Positions 27,377-36,878 are shown, numbered from the stretch's first letter. The stretch: DNA of 64,000 nucleotides from Filobacillus milosensis (GCF_004402015.1 NZ_SOPW01000008.1:80849-144848); one strand, 5' to 3'. Numbers and translations are program-made. The notes: generated by a model not told the origin, from the sequence alone.

Positions 27377-27414
27377 AAAGGAACGTCTTGTATTAAGAGA
27401 CAAGATGTTCCTTT
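27377..27414 (+). terminator. terminator after double-CC gene
   Basis: A 14-bp stem AAAGGAACGTCTTG / CAAGATGTTCCTTT, one G-U pair, 7 bp past the stop. Confidence 0.82.
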
Positions 27415-27441
27415 ATATCAAACTTAAGAGGTGTGGTAATC

Positions 27442-27561
27442 ATGTTTAGTTGGTTGAAAACGATGATGATGACGATGTGTGCCTTATGTGCTTTTATCGT
27501 CGTTAACAATGTTTATCAATCCTATTTGTTAACAAAAATTTCACGGCAGGAAAGACATTAA
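27442..27561 (+). CDS. small membrane peptide, 39 aa
   Basis: ATG 27442 has AGAGGTGTG upstream. One membrane span (MMMTMCALCAFIVVNNVYQS) with a CALC cysteine pair and a basic tail TKISRQERH. Possibly a small soft-metal transporter component; no family recognised. Confidence 0.5.
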   Translation: MFSWLKTMMMTMCALCAFIVVNNVYQSYLLTKISRQERH

Positions 27562-27608
27562 CAGCGATTTGCACGGTGGTAAATATGAATATACTAGGAA
27601 ATATGTCT

Positions 27609-28139
27609 TTATTTAAAGCGCCTATTTTCCCTTTCACCCCTCACAAAATATTTAGCAAAATCCTCTGCATCTCTCCATATTGTTTCGTGGAGTTGACCAT
27701 CTACTGGATGTAACAGCCACAAGTTATCTGATACTTTTTTATACATTTCTTTTTTTGAATAGGGTTGAATAGTTTTATTTAGGAATCCTATTTTTTTCAG
27801 CGTGTCATATTCTGAAAATATTTTCTTACCATAAATTTCTTTGTCTTCGATTATTATCGTATTGTTTTTACCAATAGTGATATGTCCATTTAAAAGTATG
27901 AGGTGCATATCATCTTCTAATTCCTCTAAGTTCCAAGGCATCTCACTATTTTCCTCTATAAACGGCTTGAACTCACTGAAGAATTGCTCGGTCCTCTTTT
28001 GAGAAAACTCACTTTGAACTAAGGCAGTTAGTTCCCCATATGACGAAAGATGTAATGCGGTTGCTATTTCAAGTGGTCCATCTCCAATAATTATAGTCGT
28101 AAAGTGGGTATAAGGATCAATGGAACAACATCCTGCCAT
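27609..28139 (-). CDS. unknown protein with degenerate Rossmann start, 176 aa
   Basis: Start at ATG 28139 behind GGGAGGA. It begins MAGCCSIDPYTHFTTIIIGDGPLEIATALHL, with a vicinal CC and a dinucleotide-binding-like strand, but the glycines of GxGxxG are incomplete and the length is less than half of a flavoprotein. The C-terminus is polar (VDGQLHETIWRDAEDFAKYF). It may be a truncated or specialised member of the metal-reductase surroundings. Function unknown. Confidence 0.58.
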   Translation of the reverse strand: MAGCCSIDPYTHFTTIIIGDGPLEIATALHLSSYGELTALVQSEFSQKRTEQFFSEFKPFIEENSEMPWNLEELEDDMHLILLNGHITIGKNNTIIIEDKEIYGKKIFSEYDTLKKIGFLNKTIQPYSKKEMYKKVSDNLWLLHPVDGQLHETIWRDAEDFAKYFVRGERENRRFK

Positions 28140-28267
28140 GTAATTTCCTCCCTTCCTTAACACGACCAGTATATTTTTGTCGTTAGAAATACGGGCTAAT
28201 GTACCATACTTGCCCTGACTTTATCGAATTCTAATATTCATACATGATGATACCTCTTTTCAGTATT

Positions 28268-28295
28268 CAAAAAGGGAGAGAACAACCTCTCTCCC
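28268..28295 (-). terminator. terminator of mer operon
   Basis: GGGAGAG / CTCTCCC stem followed by TTTTT on the minus strand, 14 bp past the merA stop. Confidence 0.85.
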
Positions 28296-28308
28296 TAAAA
28301 TATATTAT

Positions 28309-30180
28309 CTAACCTGCGCAACAAGACAATTTACTAACGTCTTTATCTAATGTCAGGGCTGCTAATTTCAAGCCTTCAGACATTGTTAGATAAGGGGCCA
28401 TAGTGTTTTTTAAATCATCTGCAGTTAGTCCGAACTGAACGGCTAATGTGGCACCGTATATTACATCGCCAGCATTTTCAGCCACCACATGAGCACCGAG
28501 AATCTTTTGTGTTTGGTTATCGACAACTAATTTAAAGACACCCTTTGTTTCACGGTTCACGAGTGCTCTTGGCACACTATCTAGTGGAAGTACAGAGGTC
28601 TTTACATCATATCCTTGATCCTTAGCCTGTTGTTCGGTTAAACCAACAGTGGCAATAGATGGGTTTGTAAATGTGACTCCCGGTACAAAGCGCAAATCAA
28701 CTTTCTTATTGGCAGATCCCAATGCGTTTTCTACAACAATTCCACCCTCGTATGCAGCAACATAGACAAATTGTGGTCCTAACGTGACATCACCTGCTGC
28801 ATAGATGCTTGGATTGCTTGTTTGTAGAAAGTCGTTTACAATTACTTCGCCTCTTTTGCCGATTTCAACTCCTGCTGCTTCAAGGTTAAGTGAATTTGTG
28901 TTTGGCCGTCTTCCGGTTGCGACCAATAACTGATCTGCATCAATGACTTGTTCTTCCCCATTTACTTCAATATAGACCTTTTTCATGTCACCATCTTGTT
29001 CTACTTTTTTATAAGTAACTCCAGTGATGAAATTAAGGCCTTGCTCGGTTAGTGCTTCATCAACGGCTTCTGAAATTTCTGGATCATATTCTTTCAAAAG
29101 TCGATCACTTCGTTGCATTAGTGAAACCTTTGCTCCTAGGTTATTAAAAAGTTGTCCTAACTCCATAGCAATATATCCAGAACCGATTACAGCCAACTTT
29201 TCAGGAACTTCTTTTAACTCTAGAGCCGTTGTGCTTGTGAGAAAATCTACCTCTTTTAATCCCGGAATATTCGGAATAGATGGAGATGCCCCTGTTGAAA
29301 TTAGGAACTTGTTTGCTGTGTATTTTTGTCCGTTCACTTTAACCGTGTTTTCATCAATAAATGAGGCTTCACCACGAATTAAATCAAATCCATATTCATC
29401 GATAAGATCAACATATTTTTGTTGCCTCATTCCTTGAACCAGTTCATCCTTTTGCTCAGTTAAAGAAGCCATATCAACTGATTCGGCTTTCGTATCCAAA
29501 CCAGTAAATGGGTTATTTCCTGCCAAGTGATTGATTTCACCTGCACGAAGCATTGTTTTTGAAGGTACACAGCCTATATTGACGCAGGTGCCACCAATGG
29601 TGCCTCGTTCAACCATGGCAATTTTAGCCCCTTTTTCAACGGCTTTAATGGCTGCGGAAAAGGCAGCACCACCTGAGCCAATAATCAGCAAATCGTAAGC
29701 ACCTTCTTTGTTTTTAGAAGTAACAACATTGTCTTCAGATTCAAATGTCACATCACTTGCTTTATAACCTGATTCATTAACTGCCTCTTTTGCCTTCTCT
29801 ACTTTATCTCTGGTAATTTCAAATGTCGCTTGACCACTACGAAAATCGGCTGTTGGATTGCCTGCTCCAACTTTTTTCAATGCTTCAGTTACGTGATCCT
29901 CACATCCAGTACATGTCATTCCTTGAACATCAAGTTTTACTCTTACTGGTTTATTATCTGCAACTTCTTCTGTTCCGGGCGTATAACCTGCTTTCATTAT
30001 AGCCTCTTTTGCTTTACTGATTTTTTCTTTTTCAATATCAAATGTTGCACTTCCTCGTCGGAAGTCTGCCTTTGGGTTTTCTGCTCCGGTTTTGTCTAAC
30101 GCTTTGGTTACGTGGTCTTCACAACCTGTACAAGTCATCCCTTGCACAGGAAGCGTAACTTGAACTTTATCTTTACTCAT
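28309..30180 (-). CDS. merA: mercuric reductase with two HMA domains
   Basis: Reduces Hg(II) to volatile Hg(0) with NADPH in the cytoplasm. 623 aa from ATG 30180 (AAAGGAG upstream). Two N-terminal heavy-metal-associated domains carry GMTCTGC (Cys17/20 and Cys90/93). The flavoprotein core follows from about residue 160, with the redox pair in [13 protein letters not shown] (Cys199/204), a YIAMELG nucleotide site and the C-terminal vicinal pair SCCAG needed to accept Hg(II). Two HMA domains are the Bacillus MerA layout. Last gene of the operon that starts near 32069. Confidence 0.97.
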   Translation of the reverse strand: MSKDKVQVTLPVQGMTCTGCEDHVTKALDKTGAENPKADFRRGSATFDIEKEKISKAKEAIMKAGYTPGTEEVADNKPVRVKLDVQGMTCTGCEDHVTEALKKVGAGNPTADFRSGQATFEITRDKVEKAKEAVNESGYKASDVTFESEDNVVTSKNKEGAYDLLIIGSGGAAFSAAIKAVEKGAKIAMVERGTIGGTCVNIGCVPSKTMLRAGEINHLAGNNPFTGLDTKAESVDMASLTEQKDELVQGMRQQKYVDLIDEYGFDLIRGEASFIDENTVKVNGQKYTANKFLISTGASPSIPNIPGLKEVDFLTSTTALELKEVPEKLAVIGSGYIAMELGQLFNNLGAKVSLMQRSDRLLKEYDPEISEAVDEALTEQGLNFITGVTYKKVEQDGDMKKVYIEVNGEEQVIDADQLLVATGRRPNTNSLNLEAAGVEIGKRGEVIVNDFLQTSNPSIYAAGDVTLGPQFVYVAAYEGGIVVENALGSANKKVDLRFVPGVTFTNPSIATVGLTEQQAKDQGYDVKTSVLPLDSVPRALVNRETKGVFKLVVDNQTQKILGAHVVAENAGDVIYGATLAVQFGLTADDLKNTMAPYLTMSEGLKLAALTLDKDVSKLSCCAG

Positions 30181-30246
30181 TGAAAAAACTCCTTTAAAAA
30201 TCAATTTTTTGTTCGGTTTTATTGTTTACAAAATTATGTTCAACAT

Positions 30247-30543
30247 TTATTTTTCAAATTGTTGAGGTGAACAACAATCCAATGATGCTTTCTTTTCATT
30301 TTCCTTTGGAGTACAATCATCCTTTCCTGCGTAATCATCATCTGATTGACTTAGTTTTTTCCAGCCCATGTAGAAGAAATAAATAAAAAGAACACCTAAC
30401 ACTCCCCAAGTGATTGTTTCATACTCTGCTAAAAAACTGCCTAATGCTGTACCTGCAAGTAACGGTATTATAAAGACTAAATGGCAAGGGCAAGTAATAA
30501 GGGCCATTGCTGTCCATCCAAAACCTTTTACGGTATTTTTCAT
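30247..30543 (-). CDS. small mercury transport protein (MerT/MerF-like)
   Basis: 98 aa with two membrane spans. The first contains ITCPCHLVF, a Cys pair in the membrane as in MerT/MerF/MerE transporters, followed by LLAGTALGSFLAEYE and a second span (TWGVLGVLFIYFFYM). The tail has more cysteines (DDCTPKE, LDCCSPQ), which may hand Hg(II) to the HMA domains of MerA, encoded directly downstream. AAGGAGG precedes ATG. The exact family member cannot be fixed. Confidence 0.8.
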   Translation of the reverse strand: MKNTVKGFGWTAMALITCPCHLVFIIPLLAGTALGSFLAEYETITWGVLGVLFIYFFYMGWKKLSQSDDDYAGKDDCTPKENEKKASLDCCSPQQFEK

Positions 30544-30556
30544 GAATCATACCTCC

Positions 30557-30880
30557 TTATAATCGTGTACAAGAACTGATTCGATCTGCGTTTTCGGCTA
30601 CAACAGATTGTGCTAATTGAATGATGTCGCGTACACGTTGGTCTGTCACATTATAGTAAACAAATTTCCCATCCTTTCGGGAAGTCACAAACCCACATGT
30701 CTTTAAACACATGAGTTGGTTAGAAATTTGCGATTGTTTCATTCCTAACTCTTCAACCAATTGACTCACATTTTTTTCTTCATTAAGTAATGATAATGCG
30801 ATTTCTAGCCTTGCTGGATTAGAAAGGCCGTAAAAAAATTTGGAGACAGTTTCATTTTGAATTTGTTTCATATCCATCAT
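30557..30880 (-). CDS. ArsR-family metal sensor, CmtR-like metal site
   Basis: About 107 aa from ATG 30880 (GGAGG 5 bp upstream). A winged HTH with LSNPARLEIALSLL and QSQISNQLMCLKTCGFV. The recognition-helix pair C-L-K-T-C (i, i+4) plus a C-terminal Cys (SSCTRL) match the three-cysteine site of CmtR rather than the ELCVCDL site of ArsR. ArsR-type Hg sensors are known in actinobacterial mer operons. It probably represses the operon and is released by Hg(II) (inference). Confidence 0.87.
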   Translation of the reverse strand: MMDMKQIQNETVSKFFYGLSNPARLEIALSLLNEEKNVSQLVEELGMKQSQISNQLMCLKTCGFVTSRKDGKFVYYNVTDQRVRDIIQLAQSVVAENADRISSCTRL

Positions 30881-30909
30881 ATTTTCCTCCATTTCCTTCA
30901 CCTCTACTC

Positions 30910-31581
30910 TTAAAAGTTGACCGGACTAGATATCCAATAGATAAGAAGATATATACCTGACAAAAGAATAACCACTGCTGTTAGTTTCTCAATAAAAGGG
31001 AGGTATTTTCTCAATAATTGTTGTACTAGACTTCGTGAAATAAGTGAAAGTATAGTAATAATCGTAACAACAATCCCCATACCAATTGAAAATACAGTGA
31101 AATTCATCAGGGTTGTTACAGTTGAATCATTTGTCATCGATTGAGAAACAACTAATAAAAACACCGGTAATGTACAACTTAATGAGCCGAATGCATAAGC
31201 AATACCATAAAGAAAAACAGACCCTTTCCCAGATTTGATTTTAAATGAGATTGTTTTGACGGGAAGGTGTTTACCGATTAGCATGCCAAGCCCTAACAAT
31301 ATAAGCATGATTGCTACAATTATTGAAAAGATTGGAAAAACAGCATTTAGCGAACGGCCAATCCAACTTATAGCAAATCCAGAAAGTACAAAGACCAGTA
31401 AGAATCCTGCCGTCATGGTTAATCCTAGCAGAATGCCCTTTGTAAGGGATTTGCGGTAAGAGTAATCACCATCTTTACTCCCTATCAGATAAGAGATATA
31501 AGAAGGCAGCATAGCAACTCCACATGGATTAAAAGCGGCTGCTATCCCCACACTCAGTAAATAGAAAAATGAAATGCTCAT
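30910..31581 (-). CDS. CcdA/DsbD-like thiol-electron membrane protein
   Basis: A 223-aa membrane protein with six membrane segments. The first carries AAFNPCGVAMLPSYISYL, the conserved Pro-Cys of CcdA, and the fourth FGSLSCTLPVFLLV, the second redox Cys. It passes electrons across the membrane to thioredoxin-like partners outside. Its start overlaps the stop of the thioredoxin-like lipoprotein gene by 4 bp, so the two act together. In mer operons this pair may keep surface thiols reduced for Hg(II) capture (inference). Confidence 0.88.
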   Translation of the reverse strand: MSISFFYLLSVGIAAAFNPCGVAMLPSYISYLIGSKDGDYSYRKSLTKGILLGLTMTAGFLLVFVLSGFAISWIGRSLNAVFPIFSIIVAIMLILLGLGMLIGKHLPVKTISFKIKSGKGSVFLYGIAYAFGSLSCTLPVFLLVVSQSMTNDSTVTTLMNFTVFSIGMGIVVTIITILSLISRSLVQQLLRKYLPFIEKLTAVVILLSGIYLLIYWISSPVNF

Positions 31582-32069
31582 CTTGTCACACCTTCATTAG
31601 CAAGTGCTTCTTGCAATTCTTCTAATGAGGGGTTAACTCCTCTGAAAACTTGCTCGCCTTTCAAATTTATTAAAGAAACTTCTTCTAATTGTTTTACCTG
31701 AAACTTTTTGGCCATTTCTTGATTTTCATCAATAACATGTGGCCAATTCCCACCATATTTTTGTTGAAATTTCTTCAATTGTTCTTTTGTATCTACTGAT
31801 GGATCTATATCTACTGTAATCAATTGAACTTTATCACCATATTGTTTATGAAGTTCTGCAAATACCTTTTCTCCCCCAACACATGTTGGACACCAAGCAG
31901 CCATAAAGTAAATAAGTGTTGGTTTTTCTTCTGACAAACCAATTGTTTCACCTTGAATATCCGTTTTCTCAAAACCATATTTACTTGTTTTGTCGTTAGT
32001 ATTTGATCCACACGCTGTCATAATCACAGTTAAACCGATTATTGCAATAAATATCGCTACGACTCTCAT
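31578..32069 (-). CDS. TlpA/ResA-like thioredoxin lipoprotein
   Basis: 163 aa from ATG 32069 (AAGGGGG upstream). A lipoprotein signal with lipobox IMTAC anchors it outside the membrane. The thioredoxin domain has the active site AAWCPTC, then VQLITVDIDPS and NLKGEQVFRG near the end. First gene of the mer operon; it works with the CcdA-like protein. Lgt encoded at 383-1189 would lipidate such proteins. Confidence 0.88.
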   Translation of the reverse strand: MRVVAIFIAIIGLTVIMTACGSNTNDKTSKYGFEKTDIQGETIGLSEEKPTLIYFMAAWCPTCVGGEKVFAELHKQYGDKVQLITVDIDPSVDTKEQLKKFQQKYGGNWPHVIDENQEMAKKFQVKQLEEVSLINLKGEQVFRGVNPSLEELQEALANEGVTR

Positions 32070-32102
32070 GTTGTTCCCCCTTATAAAAATTGTTACCAAC
32101 AT

Positions 32103-32130
32103 TTTATAATATTATGATATGTTATTTCAA
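32103..32130 (-). promoter_or_regulatory. candidate sigma-A promoter of the mer operon
   Basis: TTGAAA (32130-32125) and TATAAA (32108-32103) with a 16-bp spacer, about 35 bp upstream of the lipoprotein ATG. The spacer is AT-rich with partial dyad symmetry and could hold the ArsR-type operator. Confidence 0.5.
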
Positions 32131-32234
32131 GTGTTTTGTTTTTATCATAGACAAATCCTATATCTTGGTGCCGTTTTGATTTTCTTTATAATACTTAGTC
32201 AATAGCATAAATTGTACAAGTTAGGAGGAAACAC

Positions 32235-32400
32235 ATGCATTGGCTCCGAAAAACTTTAAAGGAAATGAATTATAAAGGTATGTCATTCTATTCACTAATA
32301 ATGGGACTAATATTAGGACTTGCAACAATTTACCTAGTAGACAAAAAGCAGACCTTCCTAAGACATTTATCATTCTGTTAATCGTCTCCTCACTATCCTG
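32235..32400 (+). pseudogene. truncated, frameshifted copy of the small membrane gene
   Basis: ATG 32235 behind TAGGAGG encodes MHWLRKTLKEMNYKGM..., clearly related to the gene at 11706-11924. A single-base shift after VDKK moves the remaining similarity (TFIILLIVSSLS) to another frame, and the homology ends near 32395 at a junction with an oppositely oriented pseudogene. Confidence 0.75.
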
Positions 32401-32645
32401 TATAGTTACTTCCATATTCTGGTCTTCATCAAGTGCTAAACTGATTATTTCATCCAATGTTTCTGCATAGAAATCGTTACGAACTAATTCATATTCTCGA
32501 TAAGTCAGTACAGTTGCATCCACTTCACCAACTTCATCAAAAAATTCTATTATAACAAAATCCTCATTTTTTAAATTTGAATTTCCTTTGCAGCATTAAA
32601 CATTTTGTTTACATCAATTAAATTTTCAACACTCATATTAATCAT
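32390..32645 (-). pseudogene. decayed copy of the gene at 36379-36759
   Basis: ATG 32645 (GGGAGGTG upstream) begins MINMSVENLIDVNKMFN. A frameshift near 32600 moves the rest (EFFDEVGEVDATVLTYREY, NDFYAETLDEII) into another frame, and it ends near 32395. It aligns with SVEELIEINDFYN and LRNFYVEDICDIV of the 36379 gene, and keeps the same order relative to its neighbour. Confidence 0.68.
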
Positions 32646-32740
32646 ACAAATCACCTCCCGTCTCTCCATTTTTTTCAATGCTAATACAAGATTTTCTCTT
32701 TTATTGACAAAATCTCTTTTAATATCGTTAAAACTTAGCA

Positions 32741-32766
32741 AAAAAAACAAGGATTTTACTCCTTGT
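32741..32766 (-). terminator. terminator overlapping the 3' end of the 32756 gene
   Basis: ACAAGGA / TCCTTGT stem followed by seven T on the minus strand. The stem overlaps the last codons, as at the paralogue at 36864. Confidence 0.82.
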
Positions 32767-33130
32767 CATGATAGTTTTTCGGATCAAGTTTTTGTACCAT
32801 ATTTAAGCATTTAAAAACTTCATTTTGGTCTAGAATGTATTCGGACAATATAGAATAGAGGTTGTGAACCATTTCCTCAAAAGTGTGGTAAACCTTATTA
32901 AAACAGATTATGTTGTAAGGCCCCATCTCCATATTAGTTTTTTTGGTTTTGGTAACCTTATGCTCTTTGCGAAATAGATAGATAAAATATAAATATCTCG
33001 CTTCTTCCCGTACCGTTTCCTCTGCTAAACGAATACGTTCAAATCTTGTGAATAAAATATTGTGTTCCTTGTGGCGAAATTCGACAAATTCAGTATCCAT
33101 GCCTTTTACCTTAAAATGCTCTTTTTTCAA
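32756..33130 (-). CDS. unknown 124-aa protein, paralogue of the 36864 gene
   Basis: Probably starts at TTG 33130 behind GGAGGAGATACTC. FVEFRHKEHNILFTRFERI, then FEEMVHNLYSILSEYILDQN and CLNMVQKLDPKN align throughout with the protein at 36864-37229. Family unknown. Both copies share an RBS-TTG context, a terminator built into the last codons, and a neighbour of the 36379 type. Confidence 0.7.
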   Translation of the reverse strand: MKKEHFKVKGMDTEFVEFRHKEHNILFTRFERIRLAEETVREEARYLYFIYLFRKEHKVTKTKKTNMEMGPYNIICFNKVYHTFEEMVHNLYSILSEYILDQNEVFKCLNMVQKLDPKNYHDKE

Positions 33131-33210
33131 GAGTATCTCCTCCGTTATCTCAGGTTTAATTTTACATGTATACAGTTAAATGCGCACAAGCGTTCTCCTT
33201 TAAGCAAAAT

Positions 33211-33243
33211 AAAAAAGAGTAGAAATTTATTTATCTACTCTTT
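33211..33243 (-). terminator. terminator downstream of the zinc-motif gene
   Basis: A 10-bp stem AAAGAGTAGA / TCTACTCTTT followed by TTTTTT on the minus strand. The rest of 33131-33435 shows no gene. Confidence 0.83.
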
Positions 33244-33435
33244 GCAATGTGCAAACCAAGCCTTAGTAACTTCATTTTCTTTATTTGGTAGTTTAGAGTT
33301 ACTTTCTTTCTTGAAATTCTTTTACAACCTTTTAAAATATTGGCTTTAAGTGCCAATCGCCCTTTTTATTGAATTTTCACTACTCAATAATATCACCCGC
33401 ATTTTTAATATAAATAAACAAGCATGTTGTTTTTT

Positions 33436-33600
33436 CTAATCTTGAATTTTTTTAACTATGTTTAACCGTTGCCCTGTATCATAAGGTTGTGAATAGTATA
33501 TTTCTCCACAGTTTGCACATTCAACATCACATACCCGATTATAAGTTAGTTTTTCTATTTCACTTAAATTCTTTGGGGGCTCTTCCACTCTTATAACCAT
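33436..33600 (-). CDS. small zinc-motif protein, 54 aa
   Basis: Start ATG 33600 behind GGAGGAATT. It contains a C-x3-C-x2-C cluster (VCDVECANCGEIYYSQ) that suggests a partial zinc ribbon, and a short strand at the N-terminus (MVIRVEEPPKNLSE). Lies just after the R-M genes on the same strand. Function unknown; possibly a small regulator. Confidence 0.6.
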   Translation of the reverse strand: MVIRVEEPPKNLSEIEKLTYNRVCDVECANCGEIYYSQPYDTGQRLNIVKKIQD

Positions 33601-33687
33601 TAGAATTCCTCCACAATTACAAAACATAAACTAATACCGCCTAATCTATTGTCTGTTATGAAATAAATACTGCCTATTTATGTCTAT

Positions 33688-34866
33688 TTAAACTGTATAT
33701 TTTTCTTTAGCAAATTTTATAAATTGAGCAACGGTCCAAAGCCTGTCTCGATGTGATTCTGGATATGCTTTGTGGTACGGTTCTGGCACAACAAGAATAA
33801 CCTGTTCATCTTGCATTTCCTCTAATTGATTTACAGTAATCCCTTGCTGTAACGTCAATAAATGCTTTACCGGTATCCTATTAGCCTCATTTAAAATCTG
33901 TCTCCATCTATCTTTACATGTAGTTTTTGCACCTAAAAAGATGAGATTGTTAGGATCATAAAGTTGATCTCCATACTCATTACTAGACGGAAGTAAAAAA
34001 TCCGGTTTCTTCTTACCTTCTGTTTTTCCGGGATGACTAAAAGGAATATTAGTTTTTCTAAATATAAAATCAATATGGTGTTCTAAGGATTTTCCGGCTC
34101 TGCTCTTTCTTCTATTTAATGCACTACTTGCAAATTCTAATAGTGGATCTAACTCATAAAAAGGCTCTATTAAATATGGCTTATAGATATTTTTTTCTAT
34201 GGCGCGAAATACACTGTATTCCGTTTCAATCCATTTTAAGAGCATTTTATCAGGATCAAATCCTTTTCTTCTATATACTTCCATAAATAATTCCCTTGCT
34301 AATTCTGCAAGGCGTATTGTTTCAGGAAATTCTTCAAAAAGGGCTGCAGATTGATTTATTCGCAATTCCAATTTTTCTGATAGGTCAGTATCCCTCTTTT
34401 CACCAGCAAAGTAAACAGCATTATTATTTATAAGCGAAAGGGAAAACGTTTCCTCAAAGTTCTCAATTTCTTCTTCAGTATCAAATATGTAGACCTTCAA
34501 ATTTTCACTATCTAAAGGTATAAAGATTACTAAGTTTCCAACCTGCTGTTCTTTATCGTATGGAGAATTCGTCCAAAATCGCGTAATACGATATTCATTC
34601 CTTGTTCCTTTTCCATAATATATTATTCTACTTTCAAATGGATAATAGCCATCTATATGAATTTTGACATACTTATCTTTATTTTCCCCTTTCACCCCTT
34701 CTTCTTCAAAGAATATATTCCATGCTCCCTTTGCAATATGTAGACCTTCTTGATGCGCATTAGTAAGTCCAACATCATTTGCGGTTACAAACTTACAATA
34801 AAAGCGACCATATTGCTTGGCCGCCTGAATCGCTTTTGTTAATTGCTCTGAACTATGTGGTTGCAT
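33688..34866 (-). CDS. EcoRII-like type II restriction endonuclease
   Basis: Cuts unmethylated DNA at the site protected by the neighbouring methyltransferase. About 392 aa from ATG 34866. An EcoRII-N-type effector domain (about 1-160) contains [18 protein letters not shown]. The C-terminal nuclease domain has [22 protein letters not shown] and [15 protein letters not shown], the EcoRII-C PD-(D/E)xK active site (Asp, then Lys in AKTT). The start overlaps the methyltransferase stop by 14 bp. EcoRII itself recognises CCWGG; the site of this enzyme cannot be read from the sequence. Confidence 0.9.
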   Translation of the reverse strand: MQPHSSEQLTKAIQAAKQYGRFYCKFVTANDVGLTNAHQEGLHIAKGAWNIFFEEEGVKGENKDKYVKIHIDGYYPFESRIIYYGKGTRNEYRITRFWTNSPYDKEQQVGNLVIFIPLDSENLKVYIFDTEEEIENFEETFSLSLINNNAVYFAGEKRDTDLSEKLELRINQSAALFEEFPETIRLAELARELFMEVYRRKGFDPDKMLLKWIETEYSVFRAIEKNIYKPYLIEPFYELDPLLEFASSALNRRKSRAGKSLEHHIDFIFRKTNIPFSHPGKTEGKKKPDFLLPSSNEYGDQLYDPNNLIFLGAKTTCKDRWRQILNEANRIPVKHLLTLQQGITVNQLEEMQDEQVILVVPEPYHKAYPESHRDRLWTVAQFIKFAKEKYTV

Positions 34867-35845
34867 ACTCGACCCGACCCTCTTCCACAGTGTCTTCGAT
34901 TGTTTCATCCCGTTCTATGGCTTGTACCATTTTTTCTGCAATTAATCGAACTACAGGAACAGCAACACTATTGCCAAATTGTTTATAAGCCGCAGTATTA
35001 CTTACTACAATCTTAAACGTTTCTGGAAATCCCTGCAAGCGGGCACATTCACGCGGAGTCAACCTTCTTGGATTTATCCCTTCCCCTTGTGGAATCAGAA
35101 TTTCACTACCATCTTTATAATATCTTGCACTTAAAGTTCTACTATAAGAGTTTAAATCTGCAAGACCATATCCAAAACCATTACCTTTTTTACTATGCTT
35201 TTCTTTGTAAGCCTGCAAATAATCCCAAAGTTTGTCTGATAAAGTGTATTTATCTTCTACATCTTTTTCTAAAATTTCATGTAGAGCGGGGCCTTCTTTC
35301 GGGATTTCAGGAAAATCGAATTTAAGAGGCTTTTTAAAGCCAACTATATAAATCCTTTCCCTATTCTGAGGAACAAGTCCTTTGGCATTTAAAACATCAG
35401 CATACACAGTATAGCCTAGTTCTTCTTCCAATACTTTCTTAATAATTTTAAATGTCTTACCTTTATCATGGCTTCTTAAGTTTTTAACATTTTCAAGAAG
35501 AAATGCCTTTGGTTGCTTTTCTTTAATAATACGGGCTATATCAAAAAATAAAGTTCCTTGTGTTTCATCAAGGAATCCGTGTTCTCTACCTAAAGATTTC
35601 TTTTTACTTACCCCTGCAATTGAAAACGGCTGACAAGGAAAACCAGCCAACAAAATATCGTGGTCTGGCACTTCTTTTTCATCTACACTTCTTATATCCC
35701 CAACAGGTTTTTCACCGAAATTAGCCTCATAAGTTTCTTGGGCTTTTAAATCCCATTCGCACGAGAATACACATTCTCCATAAGGTTCAAATGCAAGACG
35801 AATTCCTCCGATTCCTGCGAACAAGTCAATGAATTTATATAACAT
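34853..35845 (-). CDS. DNA (cytosine-5) methyltransferase of the R-M pair
   Basis: 330 aa. All main C5-methyltransferase motifs are present in order: [12 protein letters not shown] (I), [11 protein letters not shown] with the nucleophile Cys (IV), FLLENVKNL (VI), [11 protein letters not shown] (VIII), a short target-recognition region, and [12 protein letters not shown] (X). It protects host DNA against the endonuclease encoded immediately downstream. A terminal operon order of methylase then nuclease fits safe establishment. Confidence 0.95.
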   Translation of the reverse strand: MLYKFIDLFAGIGGIRLAFEPYGECVFSCEWDLKAQETYEANFGEKPVGDIRSVDEKEVPDHDILLAGFPCQPFSIAGVSKKKSLGREHGFLDETQGTLFFDIARIIKEKQPKAFLLENVKNLRSHDKGKTFKIIKKVLEEELGYTVYADVLNAKGLVPQNRERIYIVGFKKPLKFDFPEIPKEGPALHEILEKDVEDKYTLSDKLWDYLQAYKEKHSKKGNGFGYGLADLNSYSRTLSARYYKDGSEILIPQGEGINPRRLTPRECARLQGFPETFKIVVSNTAAYKQFGNSVAVPVVRLIAEKMVQAIERDETIEDTVEEGRVEYATT

Positions 35846-35965
35846 ATTTTTTTATCTCCCTTCAACTTGTTCTAGTAAGCCCATTATAACAAATTATTAT
35901 TACTTTGAGTCGAAATATGTGATAAAATAGTTAAGTTACTTTTTAACAATACCCTCGGTGAAAGG

Positions 35966-36265
35966 GTGGGACAAGTGGCAAATATAGCAATTTATTATCA
36001 AAAAAATAGTAATGAAAGTACAGAACAGGCAGTTCTCCGTGTCAATGAATTAATTAAACAATTAGAGACCCTCCATATCATTAAAGGAGTATTTTTGGAT
36101 AACTTTGGTCAAAGTACGGAGTTAATGGATTTACTTAACTCTCCATTATCTGTAATAGATTACATGTATATAAATAAGCCTCTTGAAAATGAATTTGATA
36201 ATGAACTAATTGATCAACTTAAAAGAACCGAACAATTTCAAGTAAGGTATTTTAGTGAGATATAG
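35966..36265 (+). CDS. small resolvase-fold-like protein, about 97-100 aa
   Basis: IAIYYQKNSNESTEQAVLRV, then HIIKGVFLDNFG and SVIDYMYINKPL follow the serine-recombinase N-terminal order (Y.R.S...Q...; D..D.). The catalytic Ser is absent or displaced (QKNSNES). GTG 35966 or GTG 35975 are possible starts; the second is better spaced from GGTGG. Same family as the five proteins in 10.4-19 kb. It has its own terminator. Confidence 0.55.
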   Translation: MGQVANIAIYYQKNSNESTEQAVLRVNELIKQLETLHIIKGVFLDNFGQSTELMDLLNSPLSVIDYMYINKPLENEFDNELIDQLKRTEQFQVRYFSEI

Positions 36266-36286
36266 CAAGGGCTATATCCTTTTTTT
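36259..36286 (+). terminator. terminator
   Basis: A perfect 8-bp stem GATATAGC / GCTATATC with AAGG loop then CTTTTTTT, overlapping the stop of the small resolvase-like gene. Confidence 0.87.
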
Positions 36287-36378
36287 ACTATTTCTGGAGA
36301 GGTTTTTATATAAATTTTCTAGATATCAATTTGATCTGTCTTTAGTCCACCATTTCTATCTAAAACTTTCCTAATTAC

Positions 36379-36759
36379 TTAACACTTACTTAACATTTCT
36401 TTTTGGTAATCAATGATTCCGTAAATGTAATTAAGTTCCTCTATGTTACAGTAATACTTATGTCCATCTTCAACAGAAATCTGTACTGGATAGTGTTCGA
36501 TTGATTTGTCCACTTTAACATCAATAATCCCGTTAACACCTGAATGAACAATGTCACAAATATCCTCAACATAAAAGTTTCTAAGGACCATTATCAAATC
36601 CCTCTTACTAAGAATGAATTCTTCTATATCACGACCATCATAAAGTTCCAATAGAGCCGTATTTCCTGTTGCATGTGTTATCGTCACCCTAGTTGCACCA
36701 TTATAAAAATCATTAATTTCGATTAATTCTTCTACACTTAATTTAAGCAATTTCTCCAC
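36379..36759 (-). CDS. unknown 126-aa protein, intact member of duplicated module
   Basis: Begins MEKLLKLSVEELIEINDFYN. It contains TALLELYDGRDIEEF and a region NFYVEDICDIVHSG. A decayed relative lies at 32390-32645. A GGGGGTGGAG site precedes ATG. No family recognised. Together with the 36864 gene it makes a two-gene module present twice in the window. Confidence 0.65.
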   Translation of the reverse strand: MEKLLKLSVEELIEINDFYNGATRVTITHATGNTALLELYDGRDIEEFILSKRDLIMVLRNFYVEDICDIVHSGVNGIIDVKVDKSIEHYPVQISVEDGHKYYCNIEELNYIYGIIDYQKEMLSKC

Positions 36760-36847
36760 CCCCTTTTTCGTTTACTTCTACATTTAAGCGGTGATTACTG
36801 CATTTTAAAACAATAATTTTATAAACATATTCGGAAATTAAAGCAAG

Positions 36848-36878
36848 TAAAAAGACAAGGATTTCACTCCTCGTCTTT
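36848..36878 (-). terminator. terminator overlapping the 3' end of the 36864 gene
   Basis: GACGAGGA / TCCTTGTC stem followed by TTTTT on the minus strand, built from the last codons. Confidence 0.82.

Noticed and set aside
27609..28139. Broken flavoprotein pseudogene
   Set aside because: No second half is found in any frame downstream and the gene has its own RBS and stop; kept as an unknown gene instead.
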